A stretch of 64,000 nucleotides of DNA from Dehalococcoidia bacterium (GTDB lineage: Bacteria; Chloroflexota; Dehalococcoidia; Tepidiformales; Tepidiformaceae), in the NCBI GenBank assembly GCA_020847985.1, contig JADLBC010000023.1, positions 124,001 to 188,000 of the forward strand, read 5' to 3'. The translations under genes and the position numbers were made by a program. Shown piece after piece: positions 33,601-40,482 of the stretch (its first letter is position 1; each line of letters starts with the position of its first letter). The notes below the pieces were generated by a model. The model had not been told where the DNA came from and made no database searches. It worked only from the letters and a program-made list of their open reading frames with translations.

Positions 33601-33677
33601 GGGAGACCCTGAATGACGTCCGGGCGGAGCCGATGTCGGAGACAATGCACCTGCTCGCTGACATCGGCGCCGACTGA
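30651..33677 (+). CDS. Large membrane protein with LysM and BTAD (SARP-type) domains
   Basis: This 1008-residue protein has membrane segments near residues 20-40 and 72-100 and a third hydrophobic stretch near 127-150. A LysM domain follows at about 190-246 (YTVVRGDNLWRIAERYLDDG), then a Pro/Thr linker, a further membrane span at 328-347, and a long cytoplasmic part. The C-terminus has a winged-helix-like region (WSVQKTRELLAFLLAHGG, then DALWPNGE) and a BTAD/TPR domain (DIDAFDAHLARAERLQGHDA, later DEEAVRGLMRCHLALGDRSA). The design would let a wall-binding LysM outside the membrane signal to a SARP-like module inside. LysM-BTAD proteins beside tad genes are known from Actinobacteria. It ends the pilus operon and may report pilus or wall status (inference). 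Confidence 0.82.
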   Translation: MSADWRFASERYEEDEGGWLGLVTFVATCIGVGVGLWWLTGPPTMLMSVPDWSYIREALGAAELRDRDVITVTTGIAWLIVGYVLLSVAVRLLFGAAVAVTGGAAWARAALQATSPLTIPVVRRMVDATLAGTIMVSATLHTPSAAFASSAAAAEVIETRVPAQTAAYDSSAATQSVPAPALAAATTPTTYTVVRGDNLWRIAERYLDDGFRWTDIWRLNQHHAMTDGRVFTDPNLIYPGWVLELPSDSVNPEPEPVLDDEESGGFMPEADPTAPDPIPATSTPEPTAVAPAPVATNPPTGGTAESNRTDGDGPSGLKLPEVPAAGGAIVTATAITFGGAVMWLVVQRRRAAVRSDSGRNAPKRPSGDAGRVLATTSALLSALADLDFVDARAVLVREAPAYLEVHLDCPPGDADALVAARHTLGRHLQCAVDGAVDGPTAVRLKVSRMSYTAAALLAWNAAAQPLLIPVGGNASGIHYLNLRAVGSVLVAGARLETHELLTSWLETLAAMDTQDRMAYVADASARRHLDDSLDLMPSLPTDVLRDEDPTGFVRTLEEHLLARSGAVDPAPLLVIASSGEDGSTSYGELEGILQRGPEQDMLVIAVTDRGEIQDGWQSFGARLIFAEDEPDGERRIRLSLPNMQGLVLDPVVVRRAVAPRSRPFVEATAAVPTEPVHVEGDDELTLTGREADGTTPLLEVPDPGDPITPPSANGRHPSEPEIPTVEPRPQQANDGRQAMDRQALLPLDEPERNGDVAACLAPFQATLFGMLRVETASGEVTAWSVQKTRELLAFLLAHGGSPVLRDTAADALWPNGEHLTGHLLPNAAYYIRRALSQAAPDIEGAILITAGQRYQLRSGLFRTDIDAFDAHLARAERLQGHDALVEYERALNLYTADFLEFEGYEWAGPYQQDYRQRFVRAAHRAARLAADGREPALAGRFYEAILKREPTDEEAVRGLMRCHLALGDRSAAKRVFRQLVEDLRETLNDVRAEPMSETMHLLADIGAD

Positions 33678-33781
33678 CGGCAAGCAGGGACAGCCGAGTC
33701 GACACACCGAGACTCTCCACCGACGACCAGCGGAAACGGACGGGATCACCCAACTGTGGACTCTAGGGACGCTCCCGACCT

Positions 33782-34195
33782 CTACCTCCGTCGCACGAGG
33801 AGGATGCAGGCCGCTAGGCTGAGTTCCACAGCCAGAAACCCAGCCCAAACAGATCCAAACTTTAGATAGTCGAGCTCGCTACGCACGGACGGCCCGTCGA
33901 ATATCGTCACTCCGAACGGGACGCCAAACAGCGTACGCCAAGTGATACGCGCAGTAGCAAGCCGCTCGTCGTTGACACTGGCCTCGGTCAATTGGAGCCT
34001 GTTAGCGCGAATCGTCGCGGTGTGGGTTGCCTCCACCTTTAACTCCTGCCGGACGTCCGGGGAGATGGCAGCGATATCGTGATGTGTCGTCGGAAGCCAG
34101 AACGCAAGGATCGGCAGCGCGACCAGGCCGATCGCGCTGCCGACTGCGAGGACGCGTTCGCGAGCGCTGCGTACGCTCAATACGGACCGTACCAA
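33782..34195 (-). CDS. Membrane protein with two TM segments (137 aa)
   Basis: The protein has membrane segments near residues 15-34 (LAVGSAIGLVALPILAFWLP) and 114-133 (VWAGFLAVELSLAACILLV), with an outside loop of about 80 residues between them. The likely start is a TTG at 34,195 inside the end of the 29-residue gene upstream, with no ribosome binding site, so translation would be coupled. No family is recognised. Confidence 0.55.
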   Translation of the reverse strand: MVRSVLSVRSARERVLAVGSAIGLVALPILAFWLPTTHHDIAAISPDVRQELKVEATHTATIRANRLQLTEASVNDERLATARITWRTLFGVPFGVTIFDGPSVRSELDYLKFGSVWAGFLAVELSLAACILLVRRR

Positions 34196-34266
34196 TACAG
34201 ATCGTTCAGTGACGCACAGCCCGACAAGAGGTGAGTCAGGATGTATCTGTCTATCTCATCGCACAT
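34177..34266 (-). CDS. 29-residue peptide gene with a strong ribosome binding site
   Basis: AAAGGAGGTCCGT, the best ribosome binding site in this part of the window, precedes an ATG at 34,266 that opens a 29-codon frame. The peptide begins MCDEIDRYILTHLLSGC and ends LNDLYWYGPY, with two cysteines and an aromatic C-terminus. Its end overlaps the presumed start of the membrane protein at 34,195. The bipartite motif lies 85 bases upstream. It could be a leader peptide controlling the next gene, or a small secreted or modified peptide. No maturation enzyme is seen nearby. Confidence 0.55.
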   Translation of the reverse strand: MCDEIDRYILTHLLSGCASLNDLYWYGPY

Positions 34267-34350
34267 ACGGACCTCCTTTGGCGGCAGCCGTTGACTGACC
34301 AAGCAGCACTCCAGGGCTTGGGGAGCATGGGCGACCGCGTTGAGGAGAAG

Positions 34351-34382
34351 GCTACGCCGCATCGGAGCGAAATCACTACCCG
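34351..34382 (-). promoter_or_regulatory. Bipartite motif copy 9 (upstream of the 29-residue peptide)
   Basis: On the minus strand CGGGTAGTGATTTCG is followed by 13 bases and TAGCCT, one base shorter than the other copies. It faces the peptide gene at 34,177-34,266 and the membrane gene behind it. Confidence 0.68.
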
Positions 34383-35084
34383 ATCCAGCGGATCGGCGCG
34401 CGCCGATCCGTACACGCCCGCTAGCAGAGATGAACCCAGCGCCACGGGCGATCGCGAATGCTCGGCGCAGCTTCTTCCGGAGCGGTCAGAGCCAGGCAAT
34501 CGCGGACGAACGTGGTGACGTCCCAGTCGAGCCCAAACCCGCGTTCTCGGTTGCCTTCCCGAAGTGCTGGTACGTCCCAGGAGGACGATTGCGAACCGAG
34601 CGCGCTTCTGTATGAGACTGAACCTCCTAGCGAGTACGGCACCCGCGGGTGCCCCAATCGCACCGCCCACAAGGACCCAGGCGTTTGGCATCCGTGGTCC
34701 GCCAAGGGCGTCCGTGGACGCCGGACAGCCGTGGTCAAAGCTACGTGAGACACGGCCCACCACCGTTGGTTTGGAAGGAAACGGCCCCAATGAGCGCGAA
34801 CTCGCTTCTCAAGGGCGCCGACGGCGCGGGCGGTGCGGGTCGTCACGAAACGCGGCCGGACACCGACGAGTAAGTCTTCGAGGTACTGCGACTCGGCGGG
34901 AGTGCCTTCCTCCTCAAGGATGCGGGCCTGAGCGAGGCGTTACTGTCGCTGGCCAAGACGCATTGACAGGACAGTTGCTGGCGGAAGGCGTCTCGGCCAA
35001 GTCCGGCAAGGGACGGTCGGTTTGCGGTAACGCCGGCACCGCTAAGTCCGCGCCCAGTGTGGAGCCCGCGATTTCTTGACGATT
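34383..35084. other. Mostly non-coding region with gene remnants
   Basis: No intact gene is supported here. On the minus strand two overlapping open frames (34,421-34,846 and 34,251-34,790) contain protein-like stretches in different frames (PNAWVLVGGAIGAPAGAVLA and GLDWDVTTFVRDCLALTAPE), suggesting a decayed gene. On the plus strand a 27-codon frame with a fair ribosome binding site at 34,790 is followed, after its stop, by a response-regulator fragment. Confidence 0.4.
34874..34966 (+). pseudogene. Fragment of a response-regulator receiver domain
   Basis: Directly after an in-frame TAA the translation reads VFEVLRLGGSAFLLKDAGLS, then EALLSLAKTH and stop. 'EALRAGASGFLLKDA' is the hallmark of the end of NarL/LuxR-type receiver domains (with the conserved Lys). 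Nothing upstream or downstream completes the protein, so it looks like a relic. The match is short and was judged by eye. Confidence 0.4.
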
Positions 35085-35119
35085 CGGGTAGTGAATTCGG
35101 GGCGACGCAGCATTACCGT
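35085..35119 (+). promoter_or_regulatory. Bipartite motif copy 10 (upstream of 35,178-35,885)
   Basis: CGGGTAGTGAATTCG begins at 35,085 and TACCGT lies at 35,114-35,119, at the standard spacing. The gene downstream starts about 60 bases later. Confidence 0.7.
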
Positions 35120-35177
35120 CGCGCTCAGGACGGCAGCTTCAAACATCATGTGCGCCGTGCCCGTGAGGAGGACTTTT

Positions 35178-35885
35178 GTGCGTCCTCACTTCCAGCGGGG
35201 AGGCCTTGCTGCTGTCGGCATCGTCGTGGCACTCATCATCCCCCTCGCGCTGTTTACCTTTGTGCTCATCTACGGAATTTCGGCGCGAGGAGAAGCCGAC
35301 GACAACGTCGCCGTGCAGTACGGCGATCCGTCAACTTTCCTTCCCGGGGACCTTGACCTCGAGGCGATCCAGCTCGCGCGCCAGTTCACCGAGTTCCCAA
35401 TCTTGTGGCTGGGAGAGTCGTTCGATGGGTTCGCGTTGACCAACGCCATGCGGGAAGGTGCATCGCCGTACGACACAGTTCTGCCTGATGGTACCGTCAT
35501 AAGCAGGAATACACTCGCCCTGAGCTACGGCTCCTGTACGCCGACGACCTCCAATCCGGAGAGCCATCGTCCGACGTGCGTCGTGGCCCTCCAGATTCTC
35601 GTTGATGCCGGCAATGTCGTACCACCTCCAGAGGAGATCAATCGCGACGTGATCTTGGCTGGCCCGTATGAAACGCGCGGAGTGACGGCAATGGACATCA
35701 GCACCGGGACGACTCTTTGGTTCGAAAACGGTCTCACCGTGACGGTGCATGGGCAGCCCGATATGAGACGGGAGGCGGTCGCGGCACTCACACTCGCCAA
35801 CGCATCGGCGCTGGGTGCCGAGGAGACAACGCCCGGATCGGACCTGAGCCGTGTCGGCCGGCTCCCAATCACGCGGACGGAGTGA
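35178..35885 (+). CDS. Membrane-anchored extracytoplasmic protein (235 aa)
   Basis: The GTG at 35,178 is preferred because GAGGAGGACTTTT directly precedes it; an in-frame ATG ten codons earlier has no such site. One membrane span (AAVGIVVALIIPLALFTFVL) is followed by about 200 outside residues with one Cys pair (YGSCTPTTSNPESHRPTC). The family is unknown. The next, frameshifted gene overlaps its stop codon, so the two form an operon behind motif copy 10. Confidence 0.72.
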   Translation: MRPHFQRGGLAAVGIVVALIIPLALFTFVLIYGISARGEADDNVAVQYGDPSTFLPGDLDLEAIQLARQFTEFPILWLGESFDGFALTNAMREGASPYDTVLPDGTVISRNTLALSYGSCTPTTSNPESHRPTCVVALQILVDAGNVVPPPEEINRDVILAGPYETRGVTAMDISTGTTLWFENGLTVTVHGQPDMRREAVAALTLANASALGAEETTPGSDLSRVGRLPITRTE

Positions 35886-36401
35886 ACGTCGATGCCCGTA
35901 GGAGCGGCGAGCCACGGCACGCCGGTCTGAGAAGTAGCCGGATACTCCTGACCTGCGCACTCTTGCAACTGTCCTTGTCGCAGACGCCAGTCTGGCATGG
36001 ACCGGATGCACTGGGGTTCTCCGTCTACGGGCTTCATTTCCAGGCAATTGGGCTGGTGTTCCTGTTGGCACCGGCCCTTATTGCTCTGTTTTGGCTCGGC
36101 GTGGACGCCTCTCGCGGAGATCGCGTTCGGCAGCCTGGTCGGCGGCTTGTGCTTTGGCTTCGGGCTGCTGTGGGATGGATACCACTGGGCGTACGATGAG
36201 TACACAGCAGGTCTCGTTCTCCTCGGTGCCGTCGCGTTTGGAGTCATAGGACCCGCGCTGATGGCGCTCGGCGGTGTCGTTCTGTGGGCCGCCGCTCGTG
36301 CTCTCTGCTCGCGCGTGTCCCGTCGAGTGCTAGCGCTCGCGAGCGCGCAACGGCTGATCACCGCGTTCGATGGCAAGCAGCGCCACGGGAAGAGGGCGTG
36401 A
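35882..36401 (+). pseudogene. Frameshifted multi-pass membrane protein gene
   Basis: A GTG at 35,882 overlaps the preceding stop. The first frame gives SSRILLTCALLQLSLSQTPV and a membrane span (AIGLVFLLAPALIALFWLGV), then loses coding character near 36,100. The +1 frame continues with further membrane spans (PLAEIAFGSLVGGLCFGFGL, then AGLVLLGAVAFGVIGPALMA) to 36,401. A single indel near 36,090-36,115 would join them into about 170 residues with four spans. It may be a pseudogene or a base error. Confidence 0.6.
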
Positions 36402-36660
36402 GTCCCGGTGACCTTGCCGTCGCTCCCACCCAGATGCTGGTCGAGCGGGCCATGCATATCCCTGCGAGTGGAACAAGTTGCAGGGCTGCCGTCCGCGGCG
36501 GCCCGAACTCGGGCCGCCGGGATGGTTGGACTGTCTACGGCCGTGACCGCGGCTGGCATCCTCTTAGGGTCTCCCGCGGACCACTGGGTCTGACCGAGGT
36601 GGTGGTCGACACCCGTATCCAGCGGACCGCCGCCGAAACCTGAAGGCGTTGGCGATGTTC

Positions 36661-36894
36661 CTAGGCACCGATCGAGTCCTGGATCATCCCGGCAATGACC
36701 CGCGCCAGGAGCACGATCGAGAATCCGATCAGGGCATTCACAATCGCTGACTTCCCGCGCTCCATCTGGTGGGGGCTGCCGGCGGCCGACATGTAGAGGA
36801 ATGCGCCCCACATGACGAAGAACGCTGCCACAGCGGCGCCGACTCCTATCCCGATGTTGAGCAGGTTTTCGAAGAGTGTGTTGATCTGTTCCAT
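36661..36894 (-). CDS. VirB2/TrbC-like conjugative pilin
   Basis: This 77-residue protein has two membrane segments: NIGIGVGAAVAAFFVMWGAF and NALIGFSIVLLARVIAGMIQ. The short loop between them (MSAAGSPHQMERGKSA) matches the two-helix pilin of type IV secretion systems of Gram-positive-type elements. CAGATAGGAGGCCGACTC precedes the ATG. It is the last gene of the leftward conjugation operon. Confidence 0.78.
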   Translation of the reverse strand: MEQINTLFENLLNIGIGVGAAVAAFFVMWGAFLYMSAAGSPHQMERGKSAIVNALIGFSIVLLARVIAGMIQDSIGA

Positions 36895-36905
36895 GAGTCG
36901 GCCTC

Positions 36906-37424
36906 CTATCTGCCGGTGTTGGTGAGCGGTTCTTCTGCGCGCAGCCGGAACTCGGCAACCAGCCAGTGCCCATCGACTCGGACGAACCGGCAGGTGACGT
37001 GCTGACGGAGCCGCTGTTCGCGGAGCAGCCCGGTCGTGGGATCGACGGCGCGCCGGGTCTGGTCGGTGGTCACGGAGACGGTCGCTTCCCTTTCGGAGTA
37101 GGCGGTGACTTGAACGGTGACCGCCTCAGTCGTCATCGTCTGTTGCTGTCCGAGCGCTGTTGGGTCTACCTGGGATGTGACGATTGCGGCGTGAACGTCG
37201 CCCGTGCTCAGCTCTAACAGGCGCGCCTTGTAGGCGTCGGGCTCGCGGAAGTCGAAGGTTCCGTACGCCTCGACAAACGCACGAGCAGCGTTCTCGACCT
37301 CGCCCATGCCCTCGCCCTGGGTGCGGAATCGGCTGGCGCCCTGCCAGCCGCTCACGATCGCGATCACCAACAGGGTGGCGGCGAGGCCGCCAACGGTGAG
37401 CATCACGCCACGTCCGCCGCTCAT
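36906..37424 (-). CDS. VirB8/TcpC-like conjugation protein
   Basis: This 172-residue protein has an N-terminal membrane span (LTVGGLAATLLVIAIVSGWQ) and one extracytoplasmic NTF2-like domain (ENAARAFVEAYGTFDFREPD at the start, HVTCRFVRVDGHWLVAEFRL at the end). This is the layout of VirB8 and TcpC, which build the inner-membrane part of the mating channel. It overlaps the upstream hydrolase gene (ATGA). The assignment rests on topology, size and neighbours. Confidence 0.72.
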   Translation of the reverse strand: MSGGRGVMLTVGGLAATLLVIAIVSGWQGASRFRTQGEGMGEVENAARAFVEAYGTFDFREPDAYKARLLELSTGDVHAAIVTSQVDPTALGQQQTMTTEAVTVQVTAYSEREATVSVTTDQTRRAVDPTTGLLREQRLRQHVTCRFVRVDGHWLVAEFRLRAEEPLTNTGR

Positions 37425-38353
37425 GCCATCGGTCCTTTCAGCGGCCGACCGGCACTAGCGAAGTACTGGCTCCAGTAGGTGTTGTCGAGCGTCACTTCCT
37501 TGATGAACTCGCCCGGCTGGGTCGCCATGATCACGACGCCACTTCCCACGTAGATGCCGACATGGGTGATGCGTTCGTGCGAGGGGTAGGTCTGTTCGTA
37601 GAAGAGGAGGTCGCCCGGTTGGAGATACTCCATCGGAACCGGCATGGTCGCCTCGAACTGGGCCTGCGCGGTGCGTGGCAGTGAGATGCCAAGTTGGGCG
37701 TAGATCCATTGGGTCAGCCCCGAGCAGTCGAAGCTGTCCGGACCGGCAGCTCCCCAGACGTAAGGGAGACCGATCCGCGATCTGGCCAGCCCCACCGCCT
37801 GGGCGGGGATGCCCGCCGGGTCGAGGTAGCCGTAGCTCACGGCGATGCCGAGCACGTGGTCGACGTACTGCCATGAGTGGTTGTAGGCGTAGAGCGCGCG
37901 CCGAAGGTCACCGGGCGCGCCGCTGTCGAGGAGGTACTGCGCTGCTGCTGGAAGGCAGTCGCGGTAGTTGAAGGGGTCCGCAATCCCGTCGCCGTCACCA
38001 TCGCGACGGTAGTGCTCCCAGGTCGAGGGCATGAATTGGCAGTAGCCAATCGCACCCGCACTACTTGGGCCCATGTTGGCGCCGAAGCCCGACTCGACCT
38101 TCGCAATCGCCGCCAAAACTTGCCAGGGGATACCGGTTGATGCCCCGATCTCCTGCATCACGACGAGGTGCTCGGGCGGGATCTCGGCGACCGCTGCTGC
38201 CGAAGCCGGAGACTGTGCGATGCCGGGAGTCCCGCCCACAGCCGCCATGAGGAAGAGCATCGGAGCCATGAAGAGGGCGCCTACGATCCCAGCGATCTTG
38301 AGGCCTTCGCTCGGGACGCCGCCGAAGATGTCGCCGCCTGGAGTGGGGTTCAT
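37421..38353 (-). CDS. Lytic transglycosylase and NlpC/P60 endopeptidase
   Basis: This 310-residue wall hydrolase opens the peptidoglycan for the mating channel. After an N-terminal membrane span (IAGIVGALFMAPMLFLMAAV) comes an SLT domain with catalytic Glu in LAAIAKVESGFGANMGPSSA and GYCQFMPSTW. Then an NlpC/P60 domain follows, with catalytic Cys in DSFDCSGLTQWIYAQLG and His in HVGIYVGSG. This two-domain plan is typical of VirB1-like proteins of Gram-positive conjugative elements. It overlaps both neighbours in the operon by four bases. Confidence 0.92.
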   Translation of the reverse strand: MNPTPGGDIFGGVPSEGLKIAGIVGALFMAPMLFLMAAVGGTPGIAQSPASAAAVAEIPPEHLVVMQEIGASTGIPWQVLAAIAKVESGFGANMGPSSAGAIGYCQFMPSTWEHYRRDGDGDGIADPFNYRDCLPAAAQYLLDSGAPGDLRRALYAYNHSWQYVDHVLGIAVSYGYLDPAGIPAQAVGLARSRIGLPYVWGAAGPDSFDCSGLTQWIYAQLGISLPRTAQAQFEATMPVPMEYLQPGDLLFYEQTYPSHERITHVGIYVGSGVVIMATQPGEFIKEVTLDNTYWSQYFASAGRPLKGPMA

Positions 38354-39588
38354 CGCGCCCCTCCAACACCTGCGGCGGGCCGGGATGCCGCGCCAGCACG
38401 TGCTCCGCCTCCACCTGCGGCCGCACCTCCGGCAGCGGCGCGGCCGGCGCCAGCCACCGCCCCGAACGCGTGGGCTGCCATCGCAAAGGTCAGGACGTTC
38501 GTGAGGCCCGCCTGGCTACGCGCCGAGCGCAGGAGCGACGGAACCTTGAGCGTCAGCCAGCAGACGGCGATGCCGAGGAGCATCGTGAGGGCGGCGTTGG
38601 ACACGCTGCCAGGCGTTAGCTCCACCATCAGTGCCGTGCCGAGAGCCAGCACGAGCACCTGCACCGCCTGTTGAAAGACCGTGACCACGAACATATCCGT
38701 CCACCAGCGCGTCCACTGCTGGGTCTGGGGCAACACCCAGAGCAGAGCGGCGATCGGCCCGAGGACGATGAGCATCGCCAGGAGCGCCAGTCGCATCAGC
38801 ATCTGGAACACGAGGAGGATCGCGACGATGCCGTAGGCGACCGCCGTGAAGATGAGGGCGAGACCCTCCTGCTGGGGCGTCGCCTGGTCATAGCCGGGTA
38901 GGCCAACACCGCCGACTCCTGCCGCAACGGCGTTGTTGATATCGATCAGCATCCGCGCGAATTCGATGGTCAGGTTGGCCGCGAGCGCTGCGAGGATGAC
39001 GCGAGGGAGCAACTCCATCGCCTCGTGATAGGGCGACCGCGTGTGCTCCTTGATAATCACGTTGAAGCCGCCCCACATCACGATGACGGCGAGGGCGACG
39101 TTCACGATCGCGCGGGAGAAGTCGTAGAGCGACCGCACGGTCGGGCTCTCGTAGGTCCCTTCCGCGGGCGTTCGTGTGACAAAGTTGAGCGAGGAGCCGC
39201 CCAACCCCAGCGCCCAGTCGACGAAGCCGCGGATGGCCTCCAGCATCGCCTGGCCGATGAGGGTGAAGACGGCATTGACGATGTCTCTCGCCCAATTGAC
39301 CGGGTTGAGACTGCCGGGCAGCAGGTCCAGGGGGTTGGGGATCAGGTCGATCGGGTTGGGAATGGGGAGATCGACCAGCGTGTCCTGTGGAGGACCTTCC
39401 TCCTGTGCGGTCTGCTCAGGCGGGACCTGCTGTTGGACCGGACCCGCCGGCATCGTGGTGAGCGGGATGCCAGCCGAGGCCAGCTCGCCGAGCGTGTCGT
39501 CAGCCTCCTGAGCTCGGGCAACGACCGCTCCGCCAAGAAGCAGGATCGTGAGTCCGCTCGTCAGGGCGGCCAGGGTGAGGATTCGCAT
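38350..39588 (-). CDS. VirB6/TrbL-like multi-pass membrane protein
   Basis: This 412-residue protein has a signal-like N-terminus (LTSGLTILLLGGAVVARAQ), a Pro-rich region, and then at least five membrane spans from about residue 105 to 350 (for example AIVNVALAVIVMWGGFNVII and LALLAMLIVLGPIAALLWVL). The C-terminal tail is Ala/Gly-rich. This is the profile of VirB6/TrbL channel proteins in Gram-positive-type systems. GGAGTCAGAA precedes the ATG. It is the first gene of the leftward operon, behind repeat cluster C. Confidence 0.82.
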   Translation of the reverse strand: MRILTLAALTSGLTILLLGGAVVARAQEADDTLGELASAGIPLTTMPAGPVQQQVPPEQTAQEEGPPQDTLVDLPIPNPIDLIPNPLDLLPGSLNPVNWARDIVNAVFTLIGQAMLEAIRGFVDWALGLGGSSLNFVTRTPAEGTYESPTVRSLYDFSRAIVNVALAVIVMWGGFNVIIKEHTRSPYHEAMELLPRVILAALAANLTIEFARMLIDINNAVAAGVGGVGLPGYDQATPQQEGLALIFTAVAYGIVAILLVFQMLMRLALLAMLIVLGPIAALLWVLPQTQQWTRWWTDMFVVTVFQQAVQVLVLALGTALMVELTPGSVSNAALTMLLGIAVCWLTLKVPSLLRSARSQAGLTNVLTFAMAAHAFGAVAGAGRAAAGGAAAGGGGARAGAASRPAAGVGGAR

Positions 39589-39638
39589 TTCTGACTCCAG
39601 GAGCCCGCAGGCGTTGATGCAGTCAGCTTGCGAATCGG

Positions 39639-39720
39639 CGTTCCTAATCCGTTCTCAAAAACCGTTCCTACTGTTCCTGTTTGAGGCCACTGGTTCTCAA
39701 TTCGTTCCTATCTCATTCCC
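39639..39720 (-). repeat. GGAACG iteron-like cluster C
   Basis: Read on the minus strand: GGGAATGAGATAGGAACG, AATTGAGAACC, CAAACAGGAACAGTAGGAACG, then TTTTTGAGAACGGATTAGGA. It faces the leftward conjugation operon starting at 39,588. The final block is the same as in clusters B and D apart from single bases. Confidence 0.78.
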
Positions 39721-39982
39721 ATGGTTCCAGAAGGCGGGCCTGGGCGATGTGGCGCTCGCCGCCACCGATCCCCGTCGCCTCCGCATCTGCTGGCCCACGA
39801 GCCTCGTGGCGCGGGCGCACGTGTTCGCGATGAAGCACGGGCGTCGGCGCTGTTCAGGGGTGGGGTACCGGTCGCGCTCTCGAGGCGGTCGGCCACCGCT
39901 TGATCGCAATATCGTCTCGTGCCCGGCCAGAGACACCCAGATGTGGCCCTCGAACGTCCGATGGGAGGCCCACACAGCTCGA

Positions 39983-40054
39983 TGGGAACGATCTAGGAAC
40001 AGACTCGCCCGTTTGGGAACGATAGGAACGGAATTTGAGAACGGATTAGGAACG
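39983..40054 (+). repeat. GGAACG iteron-like cluster D
   Basis: The plus strand reads GGGAACGATCTAGGAACAG, GGGAACGATAGGAACGG, then AATTTGAGAACGGATTAGGA. It lies about 40 bases upstream of the first gene (40,096) of the rightward conjugation operon. Confidence 0.78.
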
Positions 40055-40095
40055 GCGTCGGGCATCGTCTTCGTCACCACAGCGAGGAGATGCCC

Positions 40096-40482
40096 ATGCA
40101 GCGTCACGAAGTCCCTACCCACCTCAATATCGAAGACAAAGCCTTTGCCGGGCTGACGATGCGACAGTTGATGGTCGCGATCATCGGCCTGGCCATTGCC
40201 TACTCTGCCATGAGCGAAGCGCCCCTCCCACTGACGCTCCGCCTCGGAGCGGGCGCGACCGTCCTCCTGGTTACCGCCGCAGTCTCCTTCTGGCAGCCGG
40301 CCGGGCGCTCGATCGAGGACTGGACATTCGTTCTGCTCCGCTACGTCACCATCCCGCGGGTCGTCGTCTGGCGTGTGCGGGAAAGCCTGGAAGACACGTC
40401 CTCCGACGAGGAGCGCTTCGAGGTCGTCCTGCCTGATCGTCTAGCAACCGATCTTCACCGCGAACGGAGGAGCGACCGATGA
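40096..40482 (+). CDS. PrgI-family conjugation protein
   Basis: This 128-residue protein matches the PrgI family: the N-terminal PTHLNIEDKAFAGLTMRQLM, two membrane spans near residues 28-41 and 50-66, and a soluble tail. The GGAG at the right distance favours the ATG at 40,096 over the one six bases earlier. PrgI-like proteins sit in the inner membrane next to the VirB4 ATPase. Its stop overlaps the next start. Confidence 0.82.
   Translation: MQRHEVPTHLNIEDKAFAGLTMRQLMVAIIGLAIAYSAMSEAPLPLTLRLGAGATVLLVTAAVSFWQPAGRSIEDWTFVLLRYVTIPRVVVWRVRESLEDTSSDEERFEVVLPDRLATDLHRERRSDR

Larger units (their letters stand above)
39589..40095. other. Divergent control region of the two conjugation operons
   Basis: The 507 bases hold repeat clusters C (39,639-39,720, facing left) and D (39,983-40,054, facing right) as a large inverted pair around about 260 bases without a supported gene. 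Both operon promoters should lie here. Open frames crossing the repeats on both strands lack ribosome binding sites. Confidence 0.7.

Noticed and set aside
34251-34846. Two overlapping minus-strand frames with partly protein-like sequence
   Set aside because: No single frame, start or ribosome binding site supports a gene. I noted them only as possible remnants.
6834-40054. GGAACG clusters as a CRISPR array
   Set aside because: Repeat units are short (8-20 bases), unevenly spaced at 9-13 bases, with no regular spacers and no cas genes in the window.
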